NCBI GenBank assembly: GCA_016200005.1
Contig: JACQFP010000086.1
Span: 61,751-125,750 of the forward strand
Direction: 5' to 3'
Length of the DNA stretch: 64,000 nucleotides
DNA from: Verrucomicrobiota bacterium
Lineage (GTDB): Bacteria; Verrucomicrobiota; Verrucomicrobiia; Limisphaerales; PALSA-1396
In this document: piece after piece, positions 37,352 through 45,302 of the stretch
How the letters are laid out: every line of letters begins with the position of its first letter
Position numbering within the stretch: position 1 is the stretch's first letter
Position numbers and translations under genes: made by a program
The notes under the pieces: model-generated
Databases searched by the model: none
What the model was told of the DNA's origin: nothing
The model's input: the letters and a program-made list of their open reading frames with translations, nothing else

Positions 37352-38692
37352 CTACGACTTGGCCGCGGCGGCCGGTTTCGGTTGCAGGTCAAAGCGCGTC
37401 TGGCCGGGGACGGGGACCGGATAGGAATTGTCAGAGGCCAGGTTGGTCGGCGCGTCCATGCCGTCGTGGCAATCTTCCGGCCGCGGCGCATAGCAGAAGT
37501 TCGATTGGTTGACCTGCTCCCAGGAGACCTCCTGGCCGGTGTAACAGGAGAGCTGGCCCATCACCGTGATCATTGTGCTGCGCGCCATGTACTCGCCGTT
37601 GTTCAGTGGAGTGCCTGAGCGGATGGCCGCGAAGAGGCGGTTGTGCTCGACCTGATACGGGTCGCACTGGCCCTGCCAGCGCCAGTTGGTTGCGCCCGTG
37701 ATGCGACAAGCCTTGAGGGACGCCTGGCCCTTGCTTCCGAAGATGAGGCTGGAATCCTCGTCGTAACAACCGGTCGTCGTCCGGCAGAGCGCGTAAACGC
37801 GCGGGCCGTTCTCGAACTCGTACACCACCGAGTGATGATCGAACACGTCGCCGTAATTCGGGCCGATCATCGAGCTGCGCCCGCCCAGGCCGTGGCATTT
37901 CACCGGCACTTTGTTGCCGAGCACCCAACTGGTGCGATCCAGGTTGTGAACGAGCGATTGCACCACGTCATCGCCGGAAAGCCAGCGGAAACGATACTGG
38001 CAGCTCAACTGCCATTGCAACTCCGTCAGGCCGGGTTTGCGCTCGCCCACACCGTAGGGCGCGCGCAGAAAATTTTCCTCCATGGAAATAATTTCGCCGA
38101 TGGCGCCGTCCTGGATGCGCTTCACCGTCTCCGCGTAGCCGGCGTGATAACGGCTGTGCAAGCCGGACACGATGGAGAGCTTCATTTCGCGCGCGAGGTC
38201 GCAGGCCTGTTGCATGAGGCGGACGCCTCCGGGGTCGATGCCGTGCGGCTTTTCGACGAAGACGTGTTTGCCCGCGCGAATCGCCGCCATCGCGTGCAGG
38301 GGATGAAACTTCGCGGCGTTGGCAATCAGGACAACGTCGGAGCTTTCAATGACGCGTTTGTATCCGTCGAGACCAGTGAAGCAATGGTCGTCGTCCACCG
38401 TGACCTGCGCGCCCTTCTCCTTCATGATTGCTGTGCGCTTGGCCTGGATGCGATCCAGGAAGATGTCGCACATGGCGACCAAACGCGCGCCGGGGTCGGC
38501 GGTGAGCGCCTGCGCGGCAGCACCGGCATTACGCCCGCCGCAGCCAATCATGCCCACCTTGATGATGTCGCTGCCGGCGGCGTGGGCATACCGGCTCAGG
38601 TCGAGCGTACCCAGCGCGGCGGCGGCGACGGTGGATGACTTGAGAAACGCGCGGCGAGTGACGGCTTGGTTGGAGAAGGGAATGGTTTTCAT
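37352..38692 (-). CDS. Tat-exported Gfo/Idh/MocA-family oxidoreductase
   Basis: The 446-residue protein has a twin-arginine signal (TRRAFLKSS). MIGCGGRNAGAAAQAL begins the NAD(P)-binding fold, HVFVEKPHGID carries the EKP motif with the catalytic Lys, and the C-terminal domain ends in NFCYAPRPEDCHDG. It is the middle of three tandem paralogues that share design but differ considerably in sequence, so they are probably old duplicates with different substrates. The gap to the upstream paralogue is 13 bases, consistent with one transcript from the FNR-type site at 40149. Confidence 0.88.
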   Translation of the reverse strand: MKTIPFSNQAVTRRAFLKSSTVAAAALGTLDLSRYAHAAGSDIIKVGMIGCGGRNAGAAAQALTADPGARLVAMCDIFLDRIQAKRTAIMKEKGAQVTVDDDHCFTGLDGYKRVIESSDVVLIANAAKFHPLHAMAAIRAGKHVFVEKPHGIDPGGVRLMQQACDLAREMKLSIVSGLHSRYHAGYAETVKRIQDGAIGEIISMEENFLRAPYGVGERKPGLTELQWQLSCQYRFRWLSGDDVVQSLVHNLDRTSWVLGNKVPVKCHGLGGRSSMIGPNYGDVFDHHSVVYEFENGPRVYALCRTTTGCYDEDSSLIFGSKGQASLKACRITGATNWRWQGQCDPYQVEHNRLFAAIRSGTPLNNGEYMARSTMITVMGQLSCYTGQEVSWEQVNQSNFCYAPRPEDCHDGMDAPTNLASDNSYPVPVPGQTRFDLQPKPAAAAKS

Positions 38693-38705
38693 AGGCGGGG
38701 TGGAG

Positions 38706-40049
38706 TTAAAGCACTTTGGTCTGGCCCGGCATGGCGATGGGATATTTCCCGCCAGCGTCCGGACTGACGGGCGCGGCGTGGTCGAGGGAACTGATCTGAT
38801 CGAGACCGGGCGCGAGTTTAGTGTCAGAATTAAAAGCGTCCTTCCACCTGATCAACTTGCCGGACTCGACGGCCATGCGGCCCATGATGGCGGTGAAACA
38901 GGATTTGGCGGAGCGTTCGACTTCGTTGTAAGGCCGGTCATTGCGGATGGCGTCGAACAGCAGGTCGTGTTCGTTCTGGTAATGGTCACACCGCGGACCT
39001 TGGTAATCCCAAGCGACGTTCTCCGAGGATTGCTTGTGGCCTTTGAACAGGCGCGGCTTGTGGATGCCTTCGCCGAGGACGCCGCTGCCTTTCGATCCTT
39101 GAATCACGTCGCCAAAGAAATCGTGACAACCGAGCTGGTGCCGGCCTTGCGCGTGCATTCGCGTGCCGTCCGGGAACGTGAATTCTGCGGCATAATGATC
39201 GAACAGTTGATCGGCTTCCTGGCGCACCTGTCGTCCACCCATGCCTTGGACTGATTCGGGCCAGTCGTTTTTCGCCCAACAGCAAACATCGATGTTGTGG
39301 ATGAGCCAGTCCACGATGAAGCTGCCGTTGAGCCAGGTGAAATTGCTGTAGTTGGCAATCTGATGCGCCAGTTCGCTTTCGCCCGGTTTCCGCGCGACGA
39401 ACCCCACCGGCCCGTGCATCCGATACGCCCAGCAGGTGATCACCTCGCCGATGGTGCCGTCGTGGATGCGTTGGATGGCCTCTTCCAGCGGGCGGTAATG
39501 CCGGCTCATCAAACCGGTGGCGACCTTGAGATTTTTTTGCGCGGCCAGTTCGCCGGCCTTCAACACCCGGCGAATTCCGGGCGCGTCCACGGCAAAGGAT
39601 TTTTCCATGAACACATTCACGCCTTTCTCGACGGCATATTCGAAGTGAATGGGGCGAAAGGCCGGCGGTGTCGCAAGGATGACCAAGCCGCCTCGGCCGA
39701 GCGAATCGATGGCGTGCTTGAAGGCGTCAAAGCCGACGAACTGCCGCTCGGGCGGCACGAAGACTTGGGAGGTGAACCGCGGGCCGAGCGAGCTGAGGGC
39801 GTTGGCCACCTTGTGCGGGAAAACATCGGCCACGGCCCACAACTTCGTTGGTCCCGAAGTGGAGAGCGCGTTCAACGCGGCGCCGGACCCGCGTCCGCCG
39901 CAGCCGACGAGCGCGATCTTGATGGCGTTATCCTCGGCACAATAGCCGGCGCGCGGCGCGGCCAACGTGGCGGCGAAGGCTGCTCCGGCGACCGCTGTGC
40001 TTGAGGTTTTAAGAAACTCGCGGCGCGAAGTGAGTTGAGGCTGGTTCAT
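38706..40049 (-). CDS. Tat-exported Gfo/Idh/MocA-family oxidoreductase
   Basis: The 447-residue protein has a twin-arginine signal (SRREFLKTS). ALVGCGGRGSGAALNAL begins the NAD(P)-binding domain, and NVFMEKSFAVDAPG replaces the usual EKP with EKS, retaining the Lys. The C-terminal domain includes WLNGSFIVDWLIHNIDVCCW. The start at 40049 is preferred because it places the Tat motif near the N-terminus. It is the first gene of the three-gene operon and has the FNR-type box TTGAT-ATGA-GTCAA centred about 106 bases upstream. Confidence 0.88.
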   Translation of the reverse strand: MNQPQLTSRREFLKTSSTAVAGAAFAATLAAPRAGYCAEDNAIKIALVGCGGRGSGAALNALSTSGPTKLWAVADVFPHKVANALSSLGPRFTSQVFVPPERQFVGFDAFKHAIDSLGRGGLVILATPPAFRPIHFEYAVEKGVNVFMEKSFAVDAPGIRRVLKAGELAAQKNLKVATGLMSRHYRPLEEAIQRIHDGTIGEVITCWAYRMHGPVGFVARKPGESELAHQIANYSNFTWLNGSFIVDWLIHNIDVCCWAKNDWPESVQGMGGRQVRQEADQLFDHYAAEFTFPDGTRMHAQGRHQLGCHDFFGDVIQGSKGSGVLGEGIHKPRLFKGHKQSSENVAWDYQGPRCDHYQNEHDLLFDAIRNDRPYNEVERSAKSCFTAIMGRMAVESGKLIRWKDAFNSDTKLAPGLDQISSLDHAAPVSPDAGGKYPIAMPGQTKVL

Positions 40050-40148
40050 GGCTTTGCCTTTCGGTGCGGGCCGACAGGCGTCCACGATCGCGTGGAGTGC
40101 GTCGTCGGCCGTTGCGACAACGTTACGAAGCGGGGCGTGCAAAAGTCT

Positions 40149-40162
40149 TGATATGAGTCAAG
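40149..40162. promoter_or_regulatory. FNR/DNR-type box TTGAT-ATGA-GTCAA
   Basis: The symmetry extends outward as GTCTTGAT...GTCAAGAC. It lies in the gap between the ThuA gene and the three Gfo/Idh genes and is suited to control the latter. Confidence 0.65.
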
Positions 40163-40196
40163 ACTCTGAGGAATTGCGCGGGAGGGCGGTGGCGCT

Positions 40197-40982
40197 TCAG
40201 CGGGTTGGTGCGGCTGGCTCTCGACCCGCCGACCAGGCTACGGCGCGGCGCAAGAGTTCCGCGGTACCGGCCACCCGCAACGCCTTCACATCGTGCCCGA
40301 GCGGCGTGAAGAAAACACGGCCTTTGCCATAGCGATGCACGAAAGCCATTGGATGGTCGCGCTTCGTCAGTTTCGACTGCGCGGTAGCTAAGGTTTCGAC
40401 GGCTTTGGCGCCCGTGAGGCAGGTGTAAAGCTCATCGTCGGTTTCGAACGAGCGATCCAGGCCGGCGGTGATGGGGTGGCTACCGTTTACAACTTCCACG
40501 CGGAACACGCCGCGTGGATCATGAGTGTTCGTGCCATCCCACACGCGGCCGAGAAGATTGGGATACTCATTCCAGTTGCTGAACGCGCCGCAGGCGAAGT
40601 GGATGCCCACCAGTCCGCCACCGCGATCCACAAAGGAACGGAGGTTTTCCTTCGCCTTGGCATCCGGCTCCGGCTTCTCCCAGTTCATGAAATGCAGGAT
40701 GAGCACGTCGTAGCTCGCCAGATTTTTCGCGCCGAGTTGATACGGGTCCTTGAACACATCCACCTTGATGCGCGGGTCTTTGGCCAGTTCCTCTTGCAAC
40801 ACGGGTGTCGTCTCCCACCAGTGATGTCCCGGATAATCAATGCCCGTGATGATGAGCGCGCGAATGGTGTCCCCAGCCGATGCCGGGTACGCCAACGCCA
40901 GCAGCGCGATGCCGACAAACGCTGGCGACAATCGAAGTACTCGATCCAAGACTGAAGCCTGACGGGAGAAAGGAGTTTTCAT
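40197..40982 (-). CDS. Exported ThuA-domain protein (trehalose-utilisation type)
   Basis: The 261-residue protein has a signal peptide ending at YPASAG. The ThuA fold resembles class I glutamine amidotransferases: ALIITGIDYPGHHWWETTP, YDVLILHFMNWEKP, GGGLVGIHFACGAF and HPITAGLDRSFETDDELYTCL are the usual conserved stretches. ThuA proteins take part in the metabolism of 3-keto sugars or trehalose. Here the gene precedes three Gfo/Idh dehydrogenases in the same direction, which supports a role in sugar oxidation. Confidence 0.88.
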   Translation of the reverse strand: MKTPFSRQASVLDRVLRLSPAFVGIALLALAYPASAGDTIRALIITGIDYPGHHWWETTPVLQEELAKDPRIKVDVFKDPYQLGAKNLASYDVLILHFMNWEKPEPDAKAKENLRSFVDRGGGLVGIHFACGAFSNWNEYPNLLGRVWDGTNTHDPRGVFRVEVVNGSHPITAGLDRSFETDDELYTCLTGAKAVETLATAQSKLTKRDHPMAFVHRYGKGRVFFTPLGHDVKALRVAGTAELLRRAVAWSAGREPAAPTR

Positions 40983-41084
40983 TATCTGGTTCCGTTTTGG
41001 AATTTAACTTCAATCAGCGCACAACGGGACGCCGCGGTCTCCGCGACTGCGGTAATAAAGCATTCCAGTCACGTGGAAACATGG

Positions 41085-42500
41085 TTACTCCGGACGTTCC
41101 ATTTCTTTGGACACCTGCCCGTTGACCACGGCGGGTGCCGGGTTCGAATTGAGAGGTGAGAAAGCCACCGCCTCGATCTCCACCAACAGTTCAGGCCGGC
41201 AAACGTCCGCCTGCAGGTAGATGGCCGGAATCCGCGGAAGGCGGCGTTCGCACACCTCGTGGCACTGTTCGTAGTCTTCCCTGCGCTTTACGTACACGCG
41301 CAACTTTGCGATGTCTTGCAAAGTCGCGCCCGCGCCGGGCAGGCCGTGGCGGGCGAAGTTTTCAGGCGCGATGAGCCGCTCGATGTTTTCAATGGTCTGC
41401 TCCGTCTGGCGGACGATGTCGCCGGGGTGGCAGGTCTGGGAATTGACGACGCTCGCGGTGCCGGACAAGAGTGTGGCAACGAAGTGGCCTTGGACCACCG
41501 CCATGGCGCGCGAGAACTTTGGACTGTGCGGCGAGTGTGTCGCGCGGTAATTGTAGGCTGGCGTTTGCAGTGGATTTTCGAGTGGCAGCAGAAAGACGTC
41601 GGGCCGCTGCGAATCCAGTGCCAGGCAACTCATCGTGATGGTGGTTCCGCTCGTGCCGATGCCGGTGCTGGCAGGGTAAATCGTCTCTGGTGCGCAAGCG
41701 GCGCGCGCTTTGATGCCGAATTGGATGTCGCGGTAAAAACCCGTCCGGGCGCGGTTCAATTCCTGGTAGCGCTGGCGGCCAGCTTGGCCGGAGTTGATGT
41801 GATTGACATAAAGCCACGTGCGCACCACTTGATCAAAGCCGACGCCGGCCTCGGCCAGGCGGGTTTGCATTCGATGGAAGGCGGACACCGATTCGGCGTA
41901 AGGGCCGTCCGAGCCGGCGTCACCGCGAATGCCGCCGCAGTGAATCCATCGAATCCCGTCCGACTCGACCGTGAGCAACTCCGGACCGAATCGTTGCACG
42001 GTCACGCCCGGTCCGCCCAGCGCCCACAGTTCCACGCCGAGCGCCGCGCCGCCGCACGGCGGTTGAACCACGAACGTCGTCACGGGCAGCGCTTCGCCAA
42101 AGCGGGCGCGCAGCAACTCCTGGCATTCCGCCTCGTCCGCGCCGTTCCCCAGAAAGACCATCATCGTGGTCGCCGTGAGCGGCGTCGGGTGGTGTTTGAC
42201 GATGCACGCCACCTGCGCGAACAATTCTTTGGCCTGCTCGCGAAAACCACCTTGCACACGCGGCATAGCCATCACCGCCATCCGGGCCAGATGCCCAAGG
42301 TCAACCACCGCGTGGCGTTCGGGGCCAATCTTTAGTTCACAGGGCGTTCCGCAAGGCGCCGGGATGCTGCATGGAGTTGGGAGGCTCAACCGGCATTGGA
42401 CCGCAGCGGGCAAACTCTGATGGACCGGTCGCCCCCTGGTCAAAGACTTGGGTTCGCGAATCGCGCCCGGCGGAGTTTCGATGGGCCTCGGTGCAGCCAT
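41085..42500 (-). CDS. Chorismatase/RidA-superfamily protein
   Basis: The 471-residue protein has two RidA-like halves, as in chorismatases (FkbO, Hyg5 and XanB2 types). Recognisable stretches are RTWLYVNHIN with YQELNRAR, YPASTGIGTSG, ENPLQTPAYNYR with SPKFSRAM, LLSGTASVV and the C-terminal LVEIEAVAF, whose Glu corresponds to the conserved catalytic-region acid. The first 50 residues are poorly conserved. True chorismatases split chorismate into hydroxybenzoate or dihydrobenzoate products. Many bacterial relatives have unknown substrates, so activity is only suggested. It is divergent from the HZS-alpha-like gene at 42602, with an FNR-type box between them. Confidence 0.65.
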   Translation of the reverse strand: MAAPRPIETPPGAIREPKSLTRGRPVHQSLPAAVQCRLSLPTPCSIPAPCGTPCELKIGPERHAVVDLGHLARMAVMAMPRVQGGFREQAKELFAQVACIVKHHPTPLTATTMMVFLGNGADEAECQELLRARFGEALPVTTFVVQPPCGGAALGVELWALGGPGVTVQRFGPELLTVESDGIRWIHCGGIRGDAGSDGPYAESVSAFHRMQTRLAEAGVGFDQVVRTWLYVNHINSGQAGRQRYQELNRARTGFYRDIQFGIKARAACAPETIYPASTGIGTSGTTITMSCLALDSQRPDVFLLPLENPLQTPAYNYRATHSPHSPKFSRAMAVVQGHFVATLLSGTASVVNSQTCHPGDIVRQTEQTIENIERLIAPENFARHGLPGAGATLQDIAKLRVYVKRREDYEQCHEVCERRLPRIPAIYLQADVCRPELLVEIEAVAFSPLNSNPAPAVVNGQVSKEMERPE

Positions 42501-42534
42501 TCTTCAGTATGACGCAGACCATCGGCGGGGAATC

Positions 42535-42548
42535 TTGACGCAGGTCAA
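42535..42548. promoter_or_regulatory. FNR/DNR-type box TTGAC-GCAG-GTCAA
   Basis: This palindromic site is flanked by C and G, centred about 60 bases before the cytochrome gene at 42602 and 41 bases before the chorismatase-like gene start on the other strand. It could serve either. Confidence 0.65.
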
Positions 42549-42601
42549 GGAACCTTGGAGCTACCGGGCGTTTACTGGGACAGGTTTCGTTCGCAACGCT
42601 T

Positions 42602-45214
42602 ATGCAAACCTGTTCCCGTCCATTGGCTGCGCGGCTCGCGCTTCTGCCGTGTCTGCTCATGTTGGCCTTGGTCATCTGGCCGGGCGAAACCCGTTGTGCA
42701 ACGACGAATACAACGACGACTTCGGCAGCGGATTCCGCGGGCGTCAATCCCGACAGTCTCCTCGCCCGCTTTCTTGCCGGGCCAATGCGGTGCGTGGATG
42801 AAATTGTTTTTGCCGCCCGCGCATTGAATCAAACCGATGGCCATTGGTACGCGAACTTCGGCTACTACTCCTACGATCCGAATCGCAAAGCCTACGCCAA
42901 CGGCACGAAGCTGTATCGTTTGAATCTCCGCACGCGCGAGCTGACGGCACTGCTCGTGGACGAGACCGGTGGCGTGCGCGACCCGCAGGTGAGTTACGAC
43001 GGGAAGAGAATCCTGTTCAGCTACCGGCCCGGCGGCACCGAGCAGTATCACTTGTATGAGATGGACCTCGGCCAGGCTGAAGCAAATCCGAAATCCGAAA
43101 TCCTAAATCCGAAATTGAAACAACTCACGAGCGGTCAGTTCGACGACATCGAGCCGACCTATCTTCCCGATGGCGGCATCATCTTTGTGAGCAGCCGCTG
43201 CAAACGCTGGGTGAATTGCTGGCTTACGCAAGTCGCCGTGCTGCATCGCTGTGACGCCGACGGCTCAAACCTCCGCGCGCTTTCCAGCAACAATGAGCAC
43301 GACAACACACCCTGGCCGCTGCCGGATGGCCGCATCCTTTACACGCGCTGGGAATACGTTGACCGCAGCCAGGTTCACTTCCATCACCTCTGGGCCGCGA
43401 ACCCCGACGGCACCGCGCAGACGGTCTGGTTCGGCAATCTGCATCCCGGCATCACGATGATTGACGCCAAGCCCATCCCCGGCAGCGACAAGATCGTGGC
43501 CAGCTTCAGTCCCGGTCACGGCCAGCGCGAACATGACGGCGTCATCACGGTCGTTGACCCCAAGGGCGGTCCGGACGCGAAAGAGCTTGCGAGAAAAATC
43601 AGCACTAGTTCGCGCTTCCGCGATCCGTGGGCATTTAACGAAGACTGCTTCCTCGCCGCCAGCCGCGACACGCTCGTTCTCATGGATGCCACCGGTCGCA
43701 CAGAGGAACTCGTCAAACTCTCCGCCGCCGACCGCGCCGCCAAACTCGAATGTCACGAGCCGCGTCCACTCGCGCCGCGCCCGCGCGAACTTGTCATCCA
43801 GCCGCGCACCAAACCGGAGGATTCCACCGGCCGCATGCTGCTTGCCGACGTGCATCACGGCCGCAACATGACCGGCGTGAAGCCAGGCGAAATCAAAAAG
43901 CTTCTCGTACTCGAAACTCTTCCCATGCCCATTCACTACACCGGCGGCATGGAACCGATCAGCTACGGCGGCACGTTCACGCTCGAACGCATCCTCGGCA
44001 CCGTGCCGGTGGCAGCGGACGGCTCGGCTTACTTTGAAGTGCCGGCGATGCGGAGCGTCTTCTTTGTTGCGCTGGACGAAAACGACATGGCGGTGAAACG
44101 GATGCAGAGTTTCACCAGCGTCCAGCCCGGCGAAATCCTGAGCTGCGTCGGCTGCCACGAACACCGGGCGCAAACGCCGAGCGCGGGTTTCCACGAAACC
44201 CTGGCCGTCCGCAAACCCGCCGCCCGCATCGAGCCCATCCGCGATGCGCCCCAGGTCTTTGACTTTCCGCGTGACGTGCAGCCCATCCTCGACGCCCTTT
44301 GCGCCGAATGCCACGGATACGAAAAAACTGCGCGCGGCGGCCCGCGCGCCGGACGCCTGATCCTGACCGGCGACCGCGGCCCGCTCTACAGCCATAGTTA
44401 CTACATGCTCACCATCGCGCGCCTCTTTGCTGATGGACGCAATCAACCCAAAAGCAATTACGATCCGCGCGCCCTCGGCAGTTCCGCCAGCAAACTCCTC
44501 ACGATGCTTGACGGCTCGCACTACGGTGTGCAAGCGACGCCGCATCAGAAAAAAATGCTGCGCTTGTGGATTGAATCCGCCGCCGCGTATCCCGGCACTT
44601 ACGCCGCGCTCGGCTGCGGCATGATTGGCAATTATTCCGAGAACAACCAGATCAACACCGGCGCCGATTGGCCCGCCACGCAAGCCGCCACAGAGGTCAT
44701 CCAGCAACGATGCGTGGGTTGTCACGATGAACCCAGCCGCCGTCTCCCGCTTAATCTCGCCGATGAACGTGGCGTTTCATTCTGGCAACCCAGCCTCGAC
44801 GACCCGCGTCTGCTCACGAGCCGCCATATCGTGTTCAACCTCACGCGCCCGGAAAAATCCATCATGCTGCTCGCTCCGCTGGCGAAGGCCGCCGGCGGCT
44901 GGGGCGCTTGCCGCGATTTGAAATCAAATCAGCCCGCCGCTGTCTTCGCCGACCAGAACGACCCCGGCTATCGAGCTTTGCTCGCGCTCATCAACGCGGG
45001 AAAAGTTTACCTCGCCAAGGACACCCGCTTCGACATGCCCGGCTTCCAGCCCAGCGCCGATTGGGTGCGCGAGATGATACGCTACGGCGTGCTGCCTGAA
45101 TCTATGAAGCCGGAGGAAGTGTCGGATGTTTACGCCGTTGAAGAAAAGTATTGGGAATCGCTATGGCATCGGCCCGTTTTCGCCTCCACGCATTCCCAAG
45201 CGCAGAATCAGTAA
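42602..45214 (+). CDS. HZS-alpha-like exported trihaem cytochrome
   Basis: The 870-residue protein begins with a signal peptide (LLPCLLMLALVIW, cleaved near TRCA). TolB-like blades fill residues about 75-350 (PQVSYDGKRILFSYR, YLPDGGIIFVSSRCK, ILYTRWEYVDRSQVH). The HZS-alpha-like region follows, with CVGCH near residue 515 and CAECH near 567. A third haem motif, CVGCH near 704, lies in a C-terminal cytochrome extension absent from the other two paralogues. Four copies of a 7-base repeat (43084-43111) lie in frame within a linker. It has its own FNR-type box and is monocistronic. Confidence 0.8.
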   Translation: MQTCSRPLAARLALLPCLLMLALVIWPGETRCATTNTTTTSAADSAGVNPDSLLARFLAGPMRCVDEIVFAARALNQTDGHWYANFGYYSYDPNRKAYANGTKLYRLNLRTRELTALLVDETGGVRDPQVSYDGKRILFSYRPGGTEQYHLYEMDLGQAEANPKSEILNPKLKQLTSGQFDDIEPTYLPDGGIIFVSSRCKRWVNCWLTQVAVLHRCDADGSNLRALSSNNEHDNTPWPLPDGRILYTRWEYVDRSQVHFHHLWAANPDGTAQTVWFGNLHPGITMIDAKPIPGSDKIVASFSPGHGQREHDGVITVVDPKGGPDAKELARKISTSSRFRDPWAFNEDCFLAASRDTLVLMDATGRTEELVKLSAADRAAKLECHEPRPLAPRPRELVIQPRTKPEDSTGRMLLADVHHGRNMTGVKPGEIKKLLVLETLPMPIHYTGGMEPISYGGTFTLERILGTVPVAADGSAYFEVPAMRSVFFVALDENDMAVKRMQSFTSVQPGEILSCVGCHEHRAQTPSAGFHETLAVRKPAARIEPIRDAPQVFDFPRDVQPILDALCAECHGYEKTARGGPRAGRLILTGDRGPLYSHSYYMLTIARLFADGRNQPKSNYDPRALGSSASKLLTMLDGSHYGVQATPHQKKMLRLWIESAAAYPGTYAALGCGMIGNYSENNQINTGADWPATQAATEVIQQRCVGCHDEPSRRLPLNLADERGVSFWQPSLDDPRLLTSRHIVFNLTRPEKSIMLLAPLAKAAGGWGACRDLKSNQPAAVFADQNDPGYRALLALINAGKVYLAKDTRFDMPGFQPSADWVREMIRYGVLPESMKPEEVSDVYAVEEKYWESLWHRPVFASTHSQAQNQ
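43084..43111 (+). repeat. Tandem heptamer repeat, AAATCCG x4, inside a gene
   Basis: Three exact AAATCCG units and one AAATCCT lie in the gene at 42602, encoding part of NPKSEILNPK. Loss or gain of one unit would shift the frame. Confidence 0.8.
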
Positions 45215-45302
45215 CAGCAGCCGGAGAGGATGTTGCCTCGCGCTTCCGTGGAAGGGTGAGGTGGAATCCAAGCCGTCCTGCCTCCGCGGGTTGCAAACGC
45301 CA

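Noticed and set aside
41135..41150. GGTTCGAAT string resembling a tRNA T-loop
   Set aside because: It lies inside the chorismatase-like gene and no cloverleaf can be drawn.
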